Shown: positions 35,129 through 43,462, counted from the first letter of the stretch. The stretch is DNA of 64,000 nucleotides from Solobacterium sp. (GCA_017512725.1 JAFWEW010000044.1:62001-126000); one strand, 5' to 3'. The notes: generated by a model not told the origin, from the letters alone. Numbers and translations are program-made.

Positions 35129-36196
35129 ATGTCCACATACAGTAAACAACTCGACGCTGAAAATGAGCGTCGGATCAAATCTTTATTGAAAGACCTCCCC
35201 TCTTTCGCAAAACTGTATTTTGATGATGCACGCAGATCCAAACTCAGCAGAACCAGGCTGGGATATGCCCGGGACATCAGATCTTTTTTCCTATGGCTGC
35301 AGGGAACTTCCGGGTTTAAAAACATTGATCTGAAAACTTCCACCCCGGAAATTCTGGAAAAACTGACATTTGAAGATTTTGAGGAGTATAAATCCTCAAT
35401 TGAATTTTCATCGCGGGTTGATTCAAGCGGAAAGCAATTACTGACTGAAAATACCACTATGGCCAGACGTCTTTCTGCCCTGCGTTCATTTATGAAGTTT
35501 TACTATACGATCGGAGCAATCAAAACGAATCCGGCCATGTTTATTTCCATGCCGAAAATATCGGACCACAACATCATCGCACTGGATCCGATTGATATTG
35601 ATCGCCTGCTGGATACCATTACCAACGATCAGGGACTAACCAAAAATCAAATCATCCGACGCCAGAAAACCGAGAAACGGGACATCGCAATCATGACCAC
35701 CCTTCTGGGAACCGGTATCCGGGTCTCGGAACTCGTTGGTCTGGATCTGAAGGATGTGGATTTTGTTAATGGACGTTTGATCGTTACGCTCAAAGGCGGC
35801 AACGACGGATACTCCTATTTCGGGCAGGAAGTTGAAGATACACTTCGCGACTACATTGAAAATGGCAGACCCATGCTGGAACCTGCCATCAATGAAGAAG
35901 CCCTGTTTTTATCTGTCCGTCATACTCGCATGACAGTACGTGCCATGGAACTTTTGGTTAAGGATTACTGCAGCCGTGCAGGAATTGCTGACGCGGATCG
36001 AATCACGCCGCATAAGCTGCGTGCAACATACGGAACACATCTTTATGAGCAATCCGGTGACATAAAGCTTGTCGCTTCCACCCTGCATCATAAATCTGTC
36101 GAAACAACTTCAAAGCATTATGTGAAGGACTCTGAGGAGCACCACAGAAAAGTCATTCTTTTCTCCGACACCATTTTTGACAAACAGGAACACTGA
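35129..36196 (+). CDS. Tyrosine recombinase, XerS-like size and layout
   Basis: 355 residues, ATG 35129 with no ribosome binding site. All catalytic residues are present: Arg198 (GTGIRVSEL), Lys222 (KGGN), His295/Arg298 (PHKLRATYGTHLY), His321 (LHHKS) and Tyr331 (SKHYVKD). The N-terminal ~170 residues form a SAM-like core-binding domain. The length matches XerS of streptococci (356) rather than XerC/XerD (~300), and a perfect inverted repeat lies directly upstream, as difSL does for xerS. It could therefore be the single-recombinase chromosome dimer resolution enzyme, or a mobile-element integrase acting at the nearby tRNA genes. No attachment-site duplication was seen. Family certain, role open. 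Confidence 0.85.
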   Translation: MSTYSKQLDAENERRIKSLLKDLPSFAKLYFDDARRSKLSRTRLGYARDIRSFFLWLQGTSGFKNIDLKTSTPEILEKLTFEDFEEYKSSIEFSSRVDSSGKQLLTENTTMARRLSALRSFMKFYYTIGAIKTNPAMFISMPKISDHNIIALDPIDIDRLLDTITNDQGLTKNQIIRRQKTEKRDIAIMTTLLGTGIRVSELVGLDLKDVDFVNGRLIVTLKGGNDGYSYFGQEVEDTLRDYIENGRPMLEPAINEEALFLSVRHTRMTVRAMELLVKDYCSRAGIADADRITPHKLRATYGTHLYEQSGDIKLVASTLHHKSVETTSKHYVKDSEEHHRKVILFSDTIFDKQEH

Positions 36197-36222
36197 TAAA
36201 ACATGACTATAGGAGTCTGCAA

Positions 36223-36588
36223 ATGAGAGAGGCAACAATTGGAGTTCTTAATCCCAACATCATCGAAAAATGCTCCGAATTAGGAATTGACATCTATTCA
36301 TTACATAACAGCCAGCGGAATGTTTTAGCATTTTCAACCTGTAATCATCGAAATAGAGAGTTCGAAATATTCTTTTTACGGAGTCATACTTACCGTATTT
36401 GCACTAGATATATGGGATACGTCGAAGTTATGAAGCATACCGATTTCCCCTTTACAATCGGAAATGATCCTGATGGCCGGCGAAAACGGTTTGGCATTAC
36501 AGTAGATAATACGATTGATCTTAATCATGTTATTAATGAGATGCTGATTTCAGGATTTTCTGAAACTCCCCATGTTGAATTAATTTGA
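36223..36588 (+). CDS. Hypothetical protein after the recombinase
   Basis: 121 residues, ATG 36223 after TAGGAG, 26 bp after the recombinase stop, so probably co-transcribed. Cytoplasmic, mixed alpha/beta; contains a Cys-His phrase (FSTCNHRNREFEIFFLRSH) and a KRFGITVDNTIDLNHVINEML ending. No recognised family. Codon use is AT-richer than in the left part of the window. Confidence 0.6.
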   Translation: MREATIGVLNPNIIEKCSELGIDIYSLHNSQRNVLAFSTCNHRNREFEIFFLRSHTYRICTRYMGYVEVMKHTDFPFTIGNDPDGRRKRFGITVDNTIDLNHVINEMLISGFSETPHVELI

Positions 36589-36650
36589 TTCCATTGTAAG
36601 ATATTGATCCTTATACTTCGCCAACTCTTCACTACTTTACTTATTCAATA

Positions 36651-36724
36651 TGATCCCAGATGGATTTGAACCATCAGCCTCACTCTTATAAGGGGTGCGC
36701 TCTGACCAGTTGAGCTATAGGATC
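36651..36724 (-). tRNA. tRNA-Ile (anticodon UAU)
   Basis: Cloverleaf read on the - strand: acceptor GATCCTA/TGGGATC (one G-T), D-stem GCTC/GAGC, anticodon stem CACCC/GAGTG with one C-A mismatch, loop CTTATAA (anticodon TAT), 5-base variable loop, T-stem GATGG/CCATC with loop TTCAAAT. The CCA end is not encoded. UAU for isoleucine is uncommon in bacteria, which mostly use a modified CAU for AUA codons; with the stem mismatch this could be an accessory or decaying tRNA. Confidence 0.75.
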
Positions 36725-36729
36725 ATATC

Positions 36730-36800
36730 CACGGGAGGCAGGATTCGAACCTGCATTCATGGCTTCAAAGACCACTGTCCTGCCATTGGACGACTCCCGG
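36730..36800 (-). tRNA. tRNA-Gln (anticodon UUG)
   Basis: Cloverleaf on the - strand: D-stem GTCC/GGAC, anticodon stem GTGGT/GCCAT with loop CTTTGAA (anticodon TTG), 4-base variable loop, T-stem GCAGG/CCTGC with loop TTCGAAT, acceptor pairs 2-71 to 7-66 intact while 1-72 is unpaired. No encoded CCA. It lies 5 bases before the tRNA-Ile in the direction of transcription, as a tandem pair. Confidence 0.85.
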
Positions 36801-36807
36801 TTATGCA

Positions 36808-37041
36808 TTATGTCCGCGTTACAACCACGATATCTGAAATGCTGACATGGAAGGCATCCGCAAGAATCACCAAGTTGTCTACGGTTGGCATTGTCTCCCC
36901 TCGCATCCATTTATAGATCGCCTGCGGCGTATTGAATCCAAACAACTTCTGCAGGTCTGTTACTGTCATATTATTCTTCCTACGCAGCTCTGTAATCATC
37001 TCTCCTGTCTGCACCATATCTACTTTCGGCAATCCTCTCAT
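36808..37041 (-). CDS. Small XRE-type HTH regulator
   Basis: 77 residues, ATG 37041 after AAAGGAG. Consists almost only of an HTH domain: ITELRRKNNMTVTDLQKLFGFNTPQAIYKWMRGETMPTVDNLVILADAFHVSISDIV. It ends 7 bases before the tRNA-Gln gene, so its transcript may read into the tRNAs. Its target is unknown; such single-domain regulators often accompany mobile or toxin-antitoxin genes. Confidence 0.8.
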   Translation of the reverse strand: MRGLPKVDMVQTGEMITELRRKNNMTVTDLQKLFGFNTPQAIYKWMRGETMPTVDNLVILADAFHVSISDIVVVTRT

Positions 37042-37055
37042 ATTTGCTCCTTTAA

Positions 37056-37106
37056 AATGAAAACCGCTTGTTTATGTATCATTAGCTGATGCAGAACAAG
37101 CGGTCA
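37056..37106 (-). terminator. Terminator after the serpin gene
   Basis: ACCGCTTGTT...AACAAGCGGT, 10-bp stem, followed on the - strand by TTTTCATTTT. Separates the serpin and HTH transcripts. The remaining 37107-37310 holds no gene. Confidence 0.65.
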
Positions 37107-37310
37107 TTATTTGAGGTATAGATATAATGTTCTGAATTACCTTTGTATTCTGTAGCAGCCATTATGAAAATCAGTTATTCCTATCTGTTGTTCAAATCTG
37201 ATCTTTTGAATCATTTTGACTGCTGTCATAGTAAACAATCCTTTCCTTTCAATATTGAAATTAAATCAGAACTTCTGTTTTGTATAGTAAACGAGAAGTA
37301 TAATTTTCTA

Positions 37311-38540
37311 CTACTCAATCGTCTGTACAACTCCGGAAAAAAGAATGGACCTGTCTGATGATACAACCGAGAAGCAGAATGGCCGATCCAACATAAAAAC
37401 TGTTTCTTCTTCTGGAAAACCTGCACCGGTCACGAAGTATGCTGTATAAGCCGCGCCAGTCACACCTTCTTCATCAACCTCTACCATCGCAGAATGCGTT
37501 GCACTGTCAATCCATACTTCACTACTATCATCTGTAATCTGCGCAAAATCTGCAGTATTCCGATTAAATGCATCAGTAATACCAAGTCGTTCCATGTCGT
37601 CTTGGATACTGATGCTATTTTTTACTTTGAACCGTGGAACCGAAATGTTTACATTAAGATATTCGGATCTCTGATCCCCTGTATGTCTGATAATTGACAA
37701 CGCTTCTGGATCTCGCATTATATCTGCTGCATTGACTCCATTTTTCGGCAGAAAGAAATAAACGGAACCGCTATGATTCAGATACAACTGTGCTGCCCTG
37801 AAGTTTTCTCGAGTACATATGTCTGTGTTCAGATTCATATGCATCATCTGTACCTGAGTATCTCCATTCGCACCATGGAATACTTCCTGCATTGTTTTCT
37901 TTTTATCAAATGCATCCGTCCATGCCGCTTTAAAGAATATTGTAGAAACAAGTCCTAGAACCGTTTCTGGATCAAGCTCCATGTCTTTGACATACTCTGA
38001 CAGATGACCTCCGGTATTTCGATTCGTCCAGTCCTGCAGTTCATGATTCATCTCATCGGCCCCCATTTCTCCAATATAGGATGAAGCGCAATAGTCTTCC
38101 GAAGCTTTCTTTAGTACTTTGTCGTTATATTTGATGTCATCGCGCATCCACAAAGAGTTTGCAAGGAGGCTCTTCACAAATGGAGTGTTCACATAATTTG
38201 CATCCCAAAGCGCTTTTACACGGTTACGGAGTGTATCCATACCTTCCACCTTCAGCGCATTCAGGATCTGCTCTTTTGTATTTCCTGCCGATATTTCTGC
38301 TAATAGTGCCATCGCAATATAGATATTCAGCGGGGAATATACAAAATTCTCATTACTGCATACGGTTGAAAATGCATCTGCAGCCGCCTGATAATACTCA
38401 TTCATTCCTTCTTGCTGTTGAATGGATGTCTGGATCGCTGCACGCCGGGAATCCTCCCAGCCATAATACTTTTCGCTTCGCTCTATGTCCCCCTCCAGCA
38501 CAAAGGCTTCCGGATAATTCGCTTCTATTTTATTTATCAT
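37311..38540 (-). CDS. Serpin (serine protease inhibitor)
   Basis: 409 residues, ATG 38540 after AAGGAAGGG. Serpin fold landmarks: NFVYSPLNIYIAMALL, ANSLWM, VSTIFFKAAWTDAF, SVPRFKVKNS, and the hinge/reactive loop EVDEEGVTGAAYTAYFV followed by LDRPFCFSVV, then FSGVV. The small-residue hinge (EEG...GAA) indicates an inhibitory serpin able to insert its loop; P1 probably falls near TGAG, which would favour elastase-like proteases. No signal peptide is visible, so the protein may stay inside or leave by another route. Bacterial serpins are rare and in gut species are thought to blunt host or own proteases. Neighbouring unknown genes give no clue. Confidence 0.92.
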   Translation of the reverse strand: MINKIEANYPEAFVLEGDIERSEKYYGWEDSRRAAIQTSIQQQEGMNEYYQAAADAFSTVCSNENFVYSPLNIYIAMALLAEISAGNTKEQILNALKVEGMDTLRNRVKALWDANYVNTPFVKSLLANSLWMRDDIKYNDKVLKKASEDYCASSYIGEMGADEMNHELQDWTNRNTGGHLSEYVKDMELDPETVLGLVSTIFFKAAWTDAFDKKKTMQEVFHGANGDTQVQMMHMNLNTDICTRENFRAAQLYLNHSGSVYFFLPKNGVNAADIMRDPEALSIIRHTGDQRSEYLNVNISVPRFKVKNSISIQDDMERLGITDAFNRNTADFAQITDDSSEVWIDSATHSAMVEVDEEGVTGAAYTAYFVTGAGFPEEETVFMLDRPFCFSVVSSDRSILFSGVVQTIE

Positions 38541-38607
38541 TGGTTTTCCCTTCCTTAATACCTTCTTCCGTCGTTTAGCAATAATGGTTTTGCTGGTTTC
38601 TGTGGCT

Positions 38608-39582
38608 TCAATTCATTCCAGCGTTATCTTTGCTGTCGGAATCCATATTTCCGATAATTTCAAATATCTCTGTGGGAATTTCGAATGGTTCCGAAAATGC
38701 GTTAATTACAATGCCTTTAACCTGTTTCTCATTATTTCTCGCAAGATTAATCGCCCTGAGGAAAGGCATTTCAACCTTCGAAAAATGATCTCCATATTCT
38801 CCCATCTCTTCTGTAGATGAGAATACTGGAAAGAAGAAATCATCCCCACTTTGGAGAATATCGGGAATCATTCTTGTTTCTTCCTGACTGACATATTCTT
38901 CCCCGACAAGGGAATCGAAATCATCGTTTTCCATAGCCTTCTTAATCAGGGCTTCAAAATGCTTTGCATCCTGCTCTCCCATAACAGCATTACAGGGAAC
39001 CCATATATAGCTGTGACGCAGAATCTTGATGAGCTTTATGTGATTCAGACTTGTATGATTCCGGTTGCAGATACTGATTGCTCGCTTCAAGAATTCTCCC
39101 CCCTCCAGAAGTTCCTCGGTAATCGGATCATCTGGAACAGTGTACTCAACACCACCATCCATCTCAAACATTTTCTGGATCAAAGGCTTTGACATGAAGA
39201 ATGGTGTTCCCCATGGATTAAGCAAGACTCCTTCCGTTTCTGAATCCAGTATCATCTTTAATCCTGCATCAATGAAATACGAAAGAATCTGGCTGGATGC
39301 ACCTTTTTCGTATTCCTCTTTGGATGTAAATACTGCACACCATGTTTTTCCATCGTTGGCAGCAATTGTGTGGAACCCAAATTGAGTTGGATCCTCTTCA
39401 TTCTGGAATACCGGAAACAGAAAATGGCCATCTGCATGCATACGCGTCCGTATCGCATTAAGAACAATAATCATGTTTTCTGGCGAACTATCTTTACGGA
39501 ACTTTTCAATTGATTCTTCAATCAATTCGTTTCCATCTAAAAACTCATCTCGTATTTCATTCTCTGTTTTCATTTCTGCCAT
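38608..39582 (-). CDS. SseB-like domain protein
   Basis: 324 residues from ATG 39582 after ATAGGAGAT; the longer frame starts inside the upstream gene. Two SseB-type halves: HFLFPVFQNEEDPTQFGFHTI with a following FTSKEEYEKG, and YIWVPCNAVMGEQ ... DFFFPVFSSTEEMGEYGDHF. SseB (enhanced serine sensitivity) domains are widespread in Firmicutes and often duplicated, with no defined biochemical role. The start shares a base or two with the stop of the upstream small gene, so both are translated from one message. Confidence 0.7.
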   Translation of the reverse strand: MAEMKTENEIRDEFLDGNELIEESIEKFRKDSSPENMIIVLNAIRTRMHADGHFLFPVFQNEEDPTQFGFHTIAANDGKTWCAVFTSKEEYEKGASSQILSYFIDAGLKMILDSETEGVLLNPWGTPFFMSKPLIQKMFEMDGGVEYTVPDDPITEELLEGGEFLKRAISICNRNHTSLNHIKLIKILRHSYIWVPCNAVMGEQDAKHFEALIKKAMENDDFDSLVGEEYVSQEETRMIPDILQSGDDFFFPVFSSTEEMGEYGDHFSKVEMPFLRAINLARNNEKQVKGIVINAFSEPFEIPTEIFEIIGNMDSDSKDNAGMN

Positions 39583-40019
39583 TATTGATCTCCTATCTGC
39601 TGTACACCATCCAGCAAGAACAAATCCTGTTTCCCAATTGCGGAACGTATTGTTTTGCAAAAACTGTTAGTTATTTCATTATCCTGAAAAATCAATGAAC
39701 CCGTTTTTTCAATCTTCTTTCCATTTTCGTCTGTTGCGATAAGAATCCAGGTCCCTACATCCATCGCAAGCAAACCATCAGGATTATTTATTATTGCTTC
39801 TGACAGTCTTAAGATTTCTTCAGCGTCGCTTTCAGGAATTCGAAAATACTCTTTATTAATTAGTGGCCATTTTCCATTTCCCTCTCCAAATCTGAATCTG
39901 CTAAGCCAGACCTGCCCTTTCGCATTAATCGTAAGATGCTGTTCTACTTCAGTATCCGGTTCAGGCATAGGGCCATAACAAATGTCATTGGAAACAAGTT
40001 TCATTTTTTTGAACGTCAT
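39582..40019 (-). CDS. Hypothetical protein
   Basis: 145 residues from ATG 40019, preceded by GAAAGG. The frame is open further upstream and would add a membrane helix, but that part runs through a terminator hairpin (40127-40155) and has no ribosome binding site. The product is soluble, beta-rich (QHLTINAKGQVWLSRF, LAMDVGTWILIATDENGKK) with a helical IPESDAEEILRLSEAI segment. Not recognised. Coupled to the SseB-like gene. Confidence 0.55.
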   Translation of the reverse strand: MTFKKMKLVSNDICYGPMPEPDTEVEQHLTINAKGQVWLSRFRFGEGNGKWPLINKEYFRIPESDAEEILRLSEAIINNPDGLLAMDVGTWILIATDENGKKIEKTGSLIFQDNEITNSFCKTIRSAIGKQDLFLLDGVQQIGDQ

Positions 40020-40126
40020 AAGTGGCAACCTTTCTCTCTGTCTACTTATTATTATCAGCAAAGCCACAGCAAAAAATATGCCTATCACATAAATCCGCCT
40101 AAATTGACATTTCCTTTTGAAAAGCC

Positions 40127-40156
40127 CACCACATATGAGTGATGGGCTCTTCTTCT
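40127..40156 (-). terminator. Terminator after the DUF4190-like gene
   Basis: On the - strand AGCCCATCAC...GTGGTGGGCT (one mismatch) followed by TTTTC. About 110 bp after the stop of the gene at 40269. Confidence 0.65.
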
Positions 40157-40268
40157 TAAAGCTCAAAGGTAGATAGAAGGTAATTTCAGTCTAACATATT
40201 GCTTTCACTATCAACCACTTCCCCTTCTTAAATCTCAGGGCAACGAATTCCCAAAAAGAATTCCAATT

Positions 40269-41117
40269 TTAATACATCGATGCTTCGACAATATTGAATG
40301 ATGCTCCCTGCATTGCATCGTATTTGTCATCCGGCACGTATTGAAAGATTTCAAAACTCTGTGTCTGACCAGCGGCAAGATCATTTGCGTAAATATAATC
40401 ATCCAAGATCCTTGCGCCAGATCCATCCACCGCTTCAAAGTGGAACGAAAAGGATTTTGTTTCTGCTTCTTTGTTTGTCACAGTGACAGGAAGTGAGCTT
40501 TGAACTAAACCATATTCATTTTTAGACATGGTGAGTACTCCCATTTCTACATCAACAGAATTCTCAAGGATTTGATCTGTATTTTCGCCAGTGATATTGT
40601 TCATCTGAGAGTCCGCAGATTCCATTGCCTCATTGAAAGACTGGGAGGCATCATCAAGGGCTTTAGACCACATCGACTGCAGCGCGAGCGTAATAATTAC
40701 TGCAAGAACTCCGAGTACTGCTCCAGCAATCGAAAGACCTTTGCTCTTATGAGTAATAGCCCCGATAATCCCAAAAACTGCAGCAATAATACCAATAAAG
40801 AAAGCAATATTGTTCACAAACGGAATGAATGAAAAGATAATCGCAATGATTCCAATTACAAATCCAGCAATCCCAAGACCAGACTTTCCTTCCTTCTTGT
40901 CTTTCTTTCCTTTACCAGGTGCCTTGGCTGTCTTTTGAATTGCCTCTTCTTCTGGCAGATCAATAAAGACAGATCCATCTTCATCTTTGTAAAGGTTTAC
41001 GATATCACCGACTTTCGGGTTCTCATAAGCTACATCTTCGACCGGAAATGACCTCTGCTTTCCAGAATTCATTTCAACAGTTATGGTCTGCGCATCAACA
41101 TTAACAACTTTTGCCAT
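40269..41117 (-). CDS. Membrane protein with DUF4190-like and C-terminal beta domain
   Basis: 282 residues, ATG 41117 after AAGGAGGAAC. Residues ~1-55 are a small soluble beta domain (VVNVDAQTITVEMNSGKQ), then a Lys-rich linker, a Gly-rich pair of membrane helices (~78-145; GLGIAGFVIGIIAIIFSF, AAVFGIIGAITHKSKG), a third helix, and a C-terminal outside beta domain (~190-282) similar to telokin-like DUF4352 domains. Function unknown. Its upstream region (41118-41200) contains the TAGGCA motif shared with other genes of the accessory region and is cut by the IS66 insertion. Confidence 0.7.
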   Translation of the reverse strand: MAKVVNVDAQTITVEMNSGKQRSFPVEDVAYENPKVGDIVNLYKDEDGSVFIDLPEEEAIQKTAKAPGKGKKDKKEGKSGLGIAGFVIGIIAIIFSFIPFVNNIAFFIGIIAAVFGIIGAITHKSKGLSIAGAVLGVLAVIITLALQSMWSKALDDASQSFNEAMESADSQMNNITGENTDQILENSVDVEMGVLTMSKNEYGLVQSSLPVTVTNKEAETKSFSFHFEAVDGSGARILDDYIYANDLAAGQTQSFEIFQYVPDDKYDAMQGASFNIVEASMY

Positions 41118-41192
41118 CCGTTGTTCCTCCTTGTTGATTTAGTTTTATCAAGGAAGAGTTACAAAAATTATGCCTAGTTCTAAAAAATCTCC

Positions 41193-41200
41193 GTCTGATT
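41193..41200. repeat. Left target-site duplication of the IS66 element
   Basis: GTCTGATT, identical to 43435-43442 on the other side of the element. Confidence 0.85.
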
Positions 41201-41230
41201 GTTACAGTTCACACGGGGTAAAAACGAGAA

Positions 41231-41581
41231 TCACTGATTTATGGAGATCTGTAGTTCGCAGATCTCTTTTATGATCTTCTGAGCGGACGCAGGAAGCTGG
41301 CGATACTTGAATATCAGATCCTGCTCTTCCTGAGAGAACATTTTGGAAGATATCTTCTTTTTCTTTAGGGAACTTATTTCTGATTCTGCACCTGTTAGTT
41401 CTATGACAGAACAATCTAGCGCATCACATATTTTCTGAAGCTGTTCATCTGAGACACGACGAACACCGCCATTCTCATATCTGACGATCGTACTCTGGTC
41501 CACACCTATCATCTTCGCTAATTGAGTGGTTGTGATGTTCTTTTCTTTTCGCTTGATTTTAATGTTCTGCCCTACAGACAT
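41231..41581 (-). CDS. XRE-family regulator carried by the IS66 element
   Basis: 116 residues. N-terminal HTH (~1-62; VGQNIKIKRKEKNITTTQLAKMIGVDQSTIVRYENGG), then a basic helical tail (SSLKKKKISSKMFSQEEQDLIFKYRQLPASAQKIIKEICELQ), a pattern common in Cro/CI-like repressors of Firmicutes. It lies inside the inverted ends of the element, divergent from the transposase, with a pair of 10-bp palindromes between them. It probably represses the transposase and itself (inference). IS66 elements normally carry tnpA/tnpB on the transposase strand, so this arrangement is unusual. Confidence 0.85.
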   Translation of the reverse strand: MSVGQNIKIKRKEKNITTTQLAKMIGVDQSTIVRYENGGVRRVSDEQLQKICDALDCSVIELTGAESEISSLKKKKISSKMFSQEEQDLIFKYRQLPASAQKIIKEICELQISINQ

Positions 41582-41670
41582 ATACGCATCCTTCTGAGTA
41601 CATTTTATCTGATTTTCACCATTTCGCTGTTGAATACCATTCTAAAACGCATCATACTGAAGTCAAGGAA

Positions 41671-41692
41671 TATGTACATATGTATGTACATA
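41671..41692. promoter_or_regulatory. Twin palindrome operator between XRE and transposase genes
   Basis: TATGTACATA occurs at 41671-41680 and again at 41683-41692, each a perfect 10-bp palindrome, 12 bp centre to centre, just before the transposase start. Likely binding site for the divergent XRE protein. Confidence 0.55.
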
Positions 41693-41704
41693 TATTATTA
41701 ATGT

Positions 41705-43342
41705 ATGTCAGATTGTATGACCTGCCACAGATTCCATGAACTCAGATCATTACGCGCTGCCGTAAGGCGTTTTGAAGATGGCAGCGAGACAGCTGCTCTC
41801 ATAGCTGCACATGAAGCGGATCAGAGAAGGTTAGAGAACTTGAAGGCTGATAATACTTGTATTTCCGCTGAACTTCTGGAAGTAAAACACGAGAACCGTA
41901 TTTTGAAAGAAGAGGTGTTACGGATACAGAGTGATTATGATCTGTTGGTGAGTAAATACTATGCTCTGCGGAATGAATCAGATTATGAAACAGTGATCAA
42001 CTCACCAGAGTTTCAGGAGCGTATCGATCATCTAGTGCTTTCGCTCTTCAATGAACTTGAAGACAAACAGGCTTACATCGTTAAGCTGGAATCACAGATC
42101 CATAAGGACTATACAAACTCCTCGAAACCTTCATCTCAATGCCCGAACCATAAGAAGATTGTCAATAACCGCGAAAAGACCGGCGCATCTGTCGGTGGGC
42201 AGCCTGGACATAAAGGGCATCCGCGTAAACAAAGAGATGCGACGAAAACAATGGCTCTTCCGTTTCCGGAAGAAGTGATATCTCATCCGGATGATTATGA
42301 ATTCGTTGAATTCAAATCCAGAAAACAGACGGATGTAAGAATGGAAGTTACTGTTACAGAACTGAAATCTCCGGTATTCCGCAATAAGCAAACCGGCAGA
42401 CTAATATGGACTCCGTTTCCGGAAGGTTATGAGAATGAGATGAACTACGGTGCCGGCTTAAGGGCATTCTGTTGTATGGCAAACAATTATCTGAATGTAC
42501 CACTCCGGAAAGTATCCGCATTTCTCAAAGACCTTACCCATGGCGATATTGAGATCGCACCGTCAACAATCCAGAATCTGAGTAAGCGATTCGCAGACAA
42601 GACAGAAAAGAACGAAGAAGAGATCTTCCGTAATCTTATGAATTCACCGTATATGCATAATGACTTCACAACGATACGGGTAAATGGCAGCCAGTACTTC
42701 GCTAATGTTTCTTCCAATGGAAGAGATGTTCTGTATTTGTTCCGGAAAAACAAAGGAGGTAAAGGATTGGAAGGAACACCAGTAGAAAACTATTTGTTCG
42801 TACTGATCCATGATCATGACATCACCTACTTCAAATATGGCAGTGCCCATCAGAAGTGCATCGTACATGAGCAGAGATATGTCAAAGGCAGCGAAGAAAA
42901 TGAAACTGATCTGAAATGGAACAAACTCATGTCCGGACATTTGAGATGGATCATCCATAACTTCAAGGAAGGCAATCTGAATACAGAAGAATCGATTCAA
43001 AAGGCAAAAGCCAGATATTACGAGATACTGGACCTGGCAATGGAAGAATACGAACATGTCCCGAAGAAACAGCTTGAGTATTACAAAGACGGATATAATA
43101 CCGCAAAGCGGCTGAAAGAATACGGTGAGAATCTCTTGTATTTCCTGGATCATCCGGAGATTCCCTATGACAATAATGAGTGTGAGCGGCGTGCCCGCCG
43201 CATCAAAGGAAAACAACGGGTGATAGGTACATTCAGGAGTATCCAGAGTGCGGAAGACTATCTGAAGTTCATGACCTATATGGAAACAGCACGTGATTCT
43301 ACAGATAACAAGTTTGAGAAACTAGTTGAAGTGTTTTCATGA
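41705..43342 (+). CDS. IS66-family transposase (TnpC)
   Basis: 545 residues from ATG 41705; no ribosome binding site, and ATG 41717 is equally possible. Order: coiled-coil N terminus (ENLKADN...EVKHENRILKEEVLRIQ), a Ser/Lys-rich SSKPSSQCP with GASVGGQPGHKGH (the conserved IS66 zinc-finger lead-in), a zinc-binding middle, and a DDE catalytic core with HNDFTTIRVNG (first Asp), LIHDHDITYFKYG, and the Glu in DNNECERRARRIKGKQRV. The C-terminal IGTFRS..A segment is typical. It moves the element flanked by the 41201/43434 ends. Appears intact. Confidence 0.9.
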   Translation: MSDCMTCHRFHELRSLRAAVRRFEDGSETAALIAAHEADQRRLENLKADNTCISAELLEVKHENRILKEEVLRIQSDYDLLVSKYYALRNESDYETVINSPEFQERIDHLVLSLFNELEDKQAYIVKLESQIHKDYTNSSKPSSQCPNHKKIVNNREKTGASVGGQPGHKGHPRKQRDATKTMALPFPEEVISHPDDYEFVEFKSRKQTDVRMEVTVTELKSPVFRNKQTGRLIWTPFPEGYENEMNYGAGLRAFCCMANNYLNVPLRKVSAFLKDLTHGDIEIAPSTIQNLSKRFADKTEKNEEEIFRNLMNSPYMHNDFTTIRVNGSQYFANVSSNGRDVLYLFRKNKGGKGLEGTPVENYLFVLIHDHDITYFKYGSAHQKCIVHEQRYVKGSEENETDLKWNKLMSGHLRWIIHNFKEGNLNTEESIQKAKARYYEILDLAMEEYEHVPKKQLEYYKDGYNTAKRLKEYGENLLYFLDHPEIPYDNNECERRARRIKGKQRVIGTFRSIQSAEDYLKFMTYMETARDSTDNKFEKLVEVFS

Positions 43343-43434
43343 CCCATAAAGAAAGTGATGCGATTACTCCGGCACATCTATGCCATACTGTGAGTGATCC
43401 CATCGCTTTATTATTTACCCGTGTAAACTGTAAC

Positions 43435-43442
43435 GTCTGATT
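43435..43442. repeat. Right target-site duplication of the IS66 element
   Basis: GTCTGATT, identical to 41193-41200. Confidence 0.85.
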
Positions 43443-43462
43443 TCATTCGGTTATGACGGAGT

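Larger units (their letters stand above)
41201..43434 (+). mobile_element. IS66-family insertion sequence, 2234 bp, with XRE passenger
   Basis: Bounded by inverted ends: left GTTACAGTTCACACGGG (41201-41217) and right, read inward, GTTACAGTTTACACGGG (43434-43418), 16 of 17 matching. Flanked by perfect 8-bp duplications GTCTGATT, the size made by IS66. Holds a TnpC-type transposase (+) and a divergent XRE gene (-); tnpA and tnpB are absent. Both genes are intact and the ends match, so the insertion seems recent. Confidence 0.9.

Noticed and set aside
36651-36800. tRNA as attachment site of an integrated island
   Set aside because: No second copy of a tRNA 3' end was seen elsewhere in the window.
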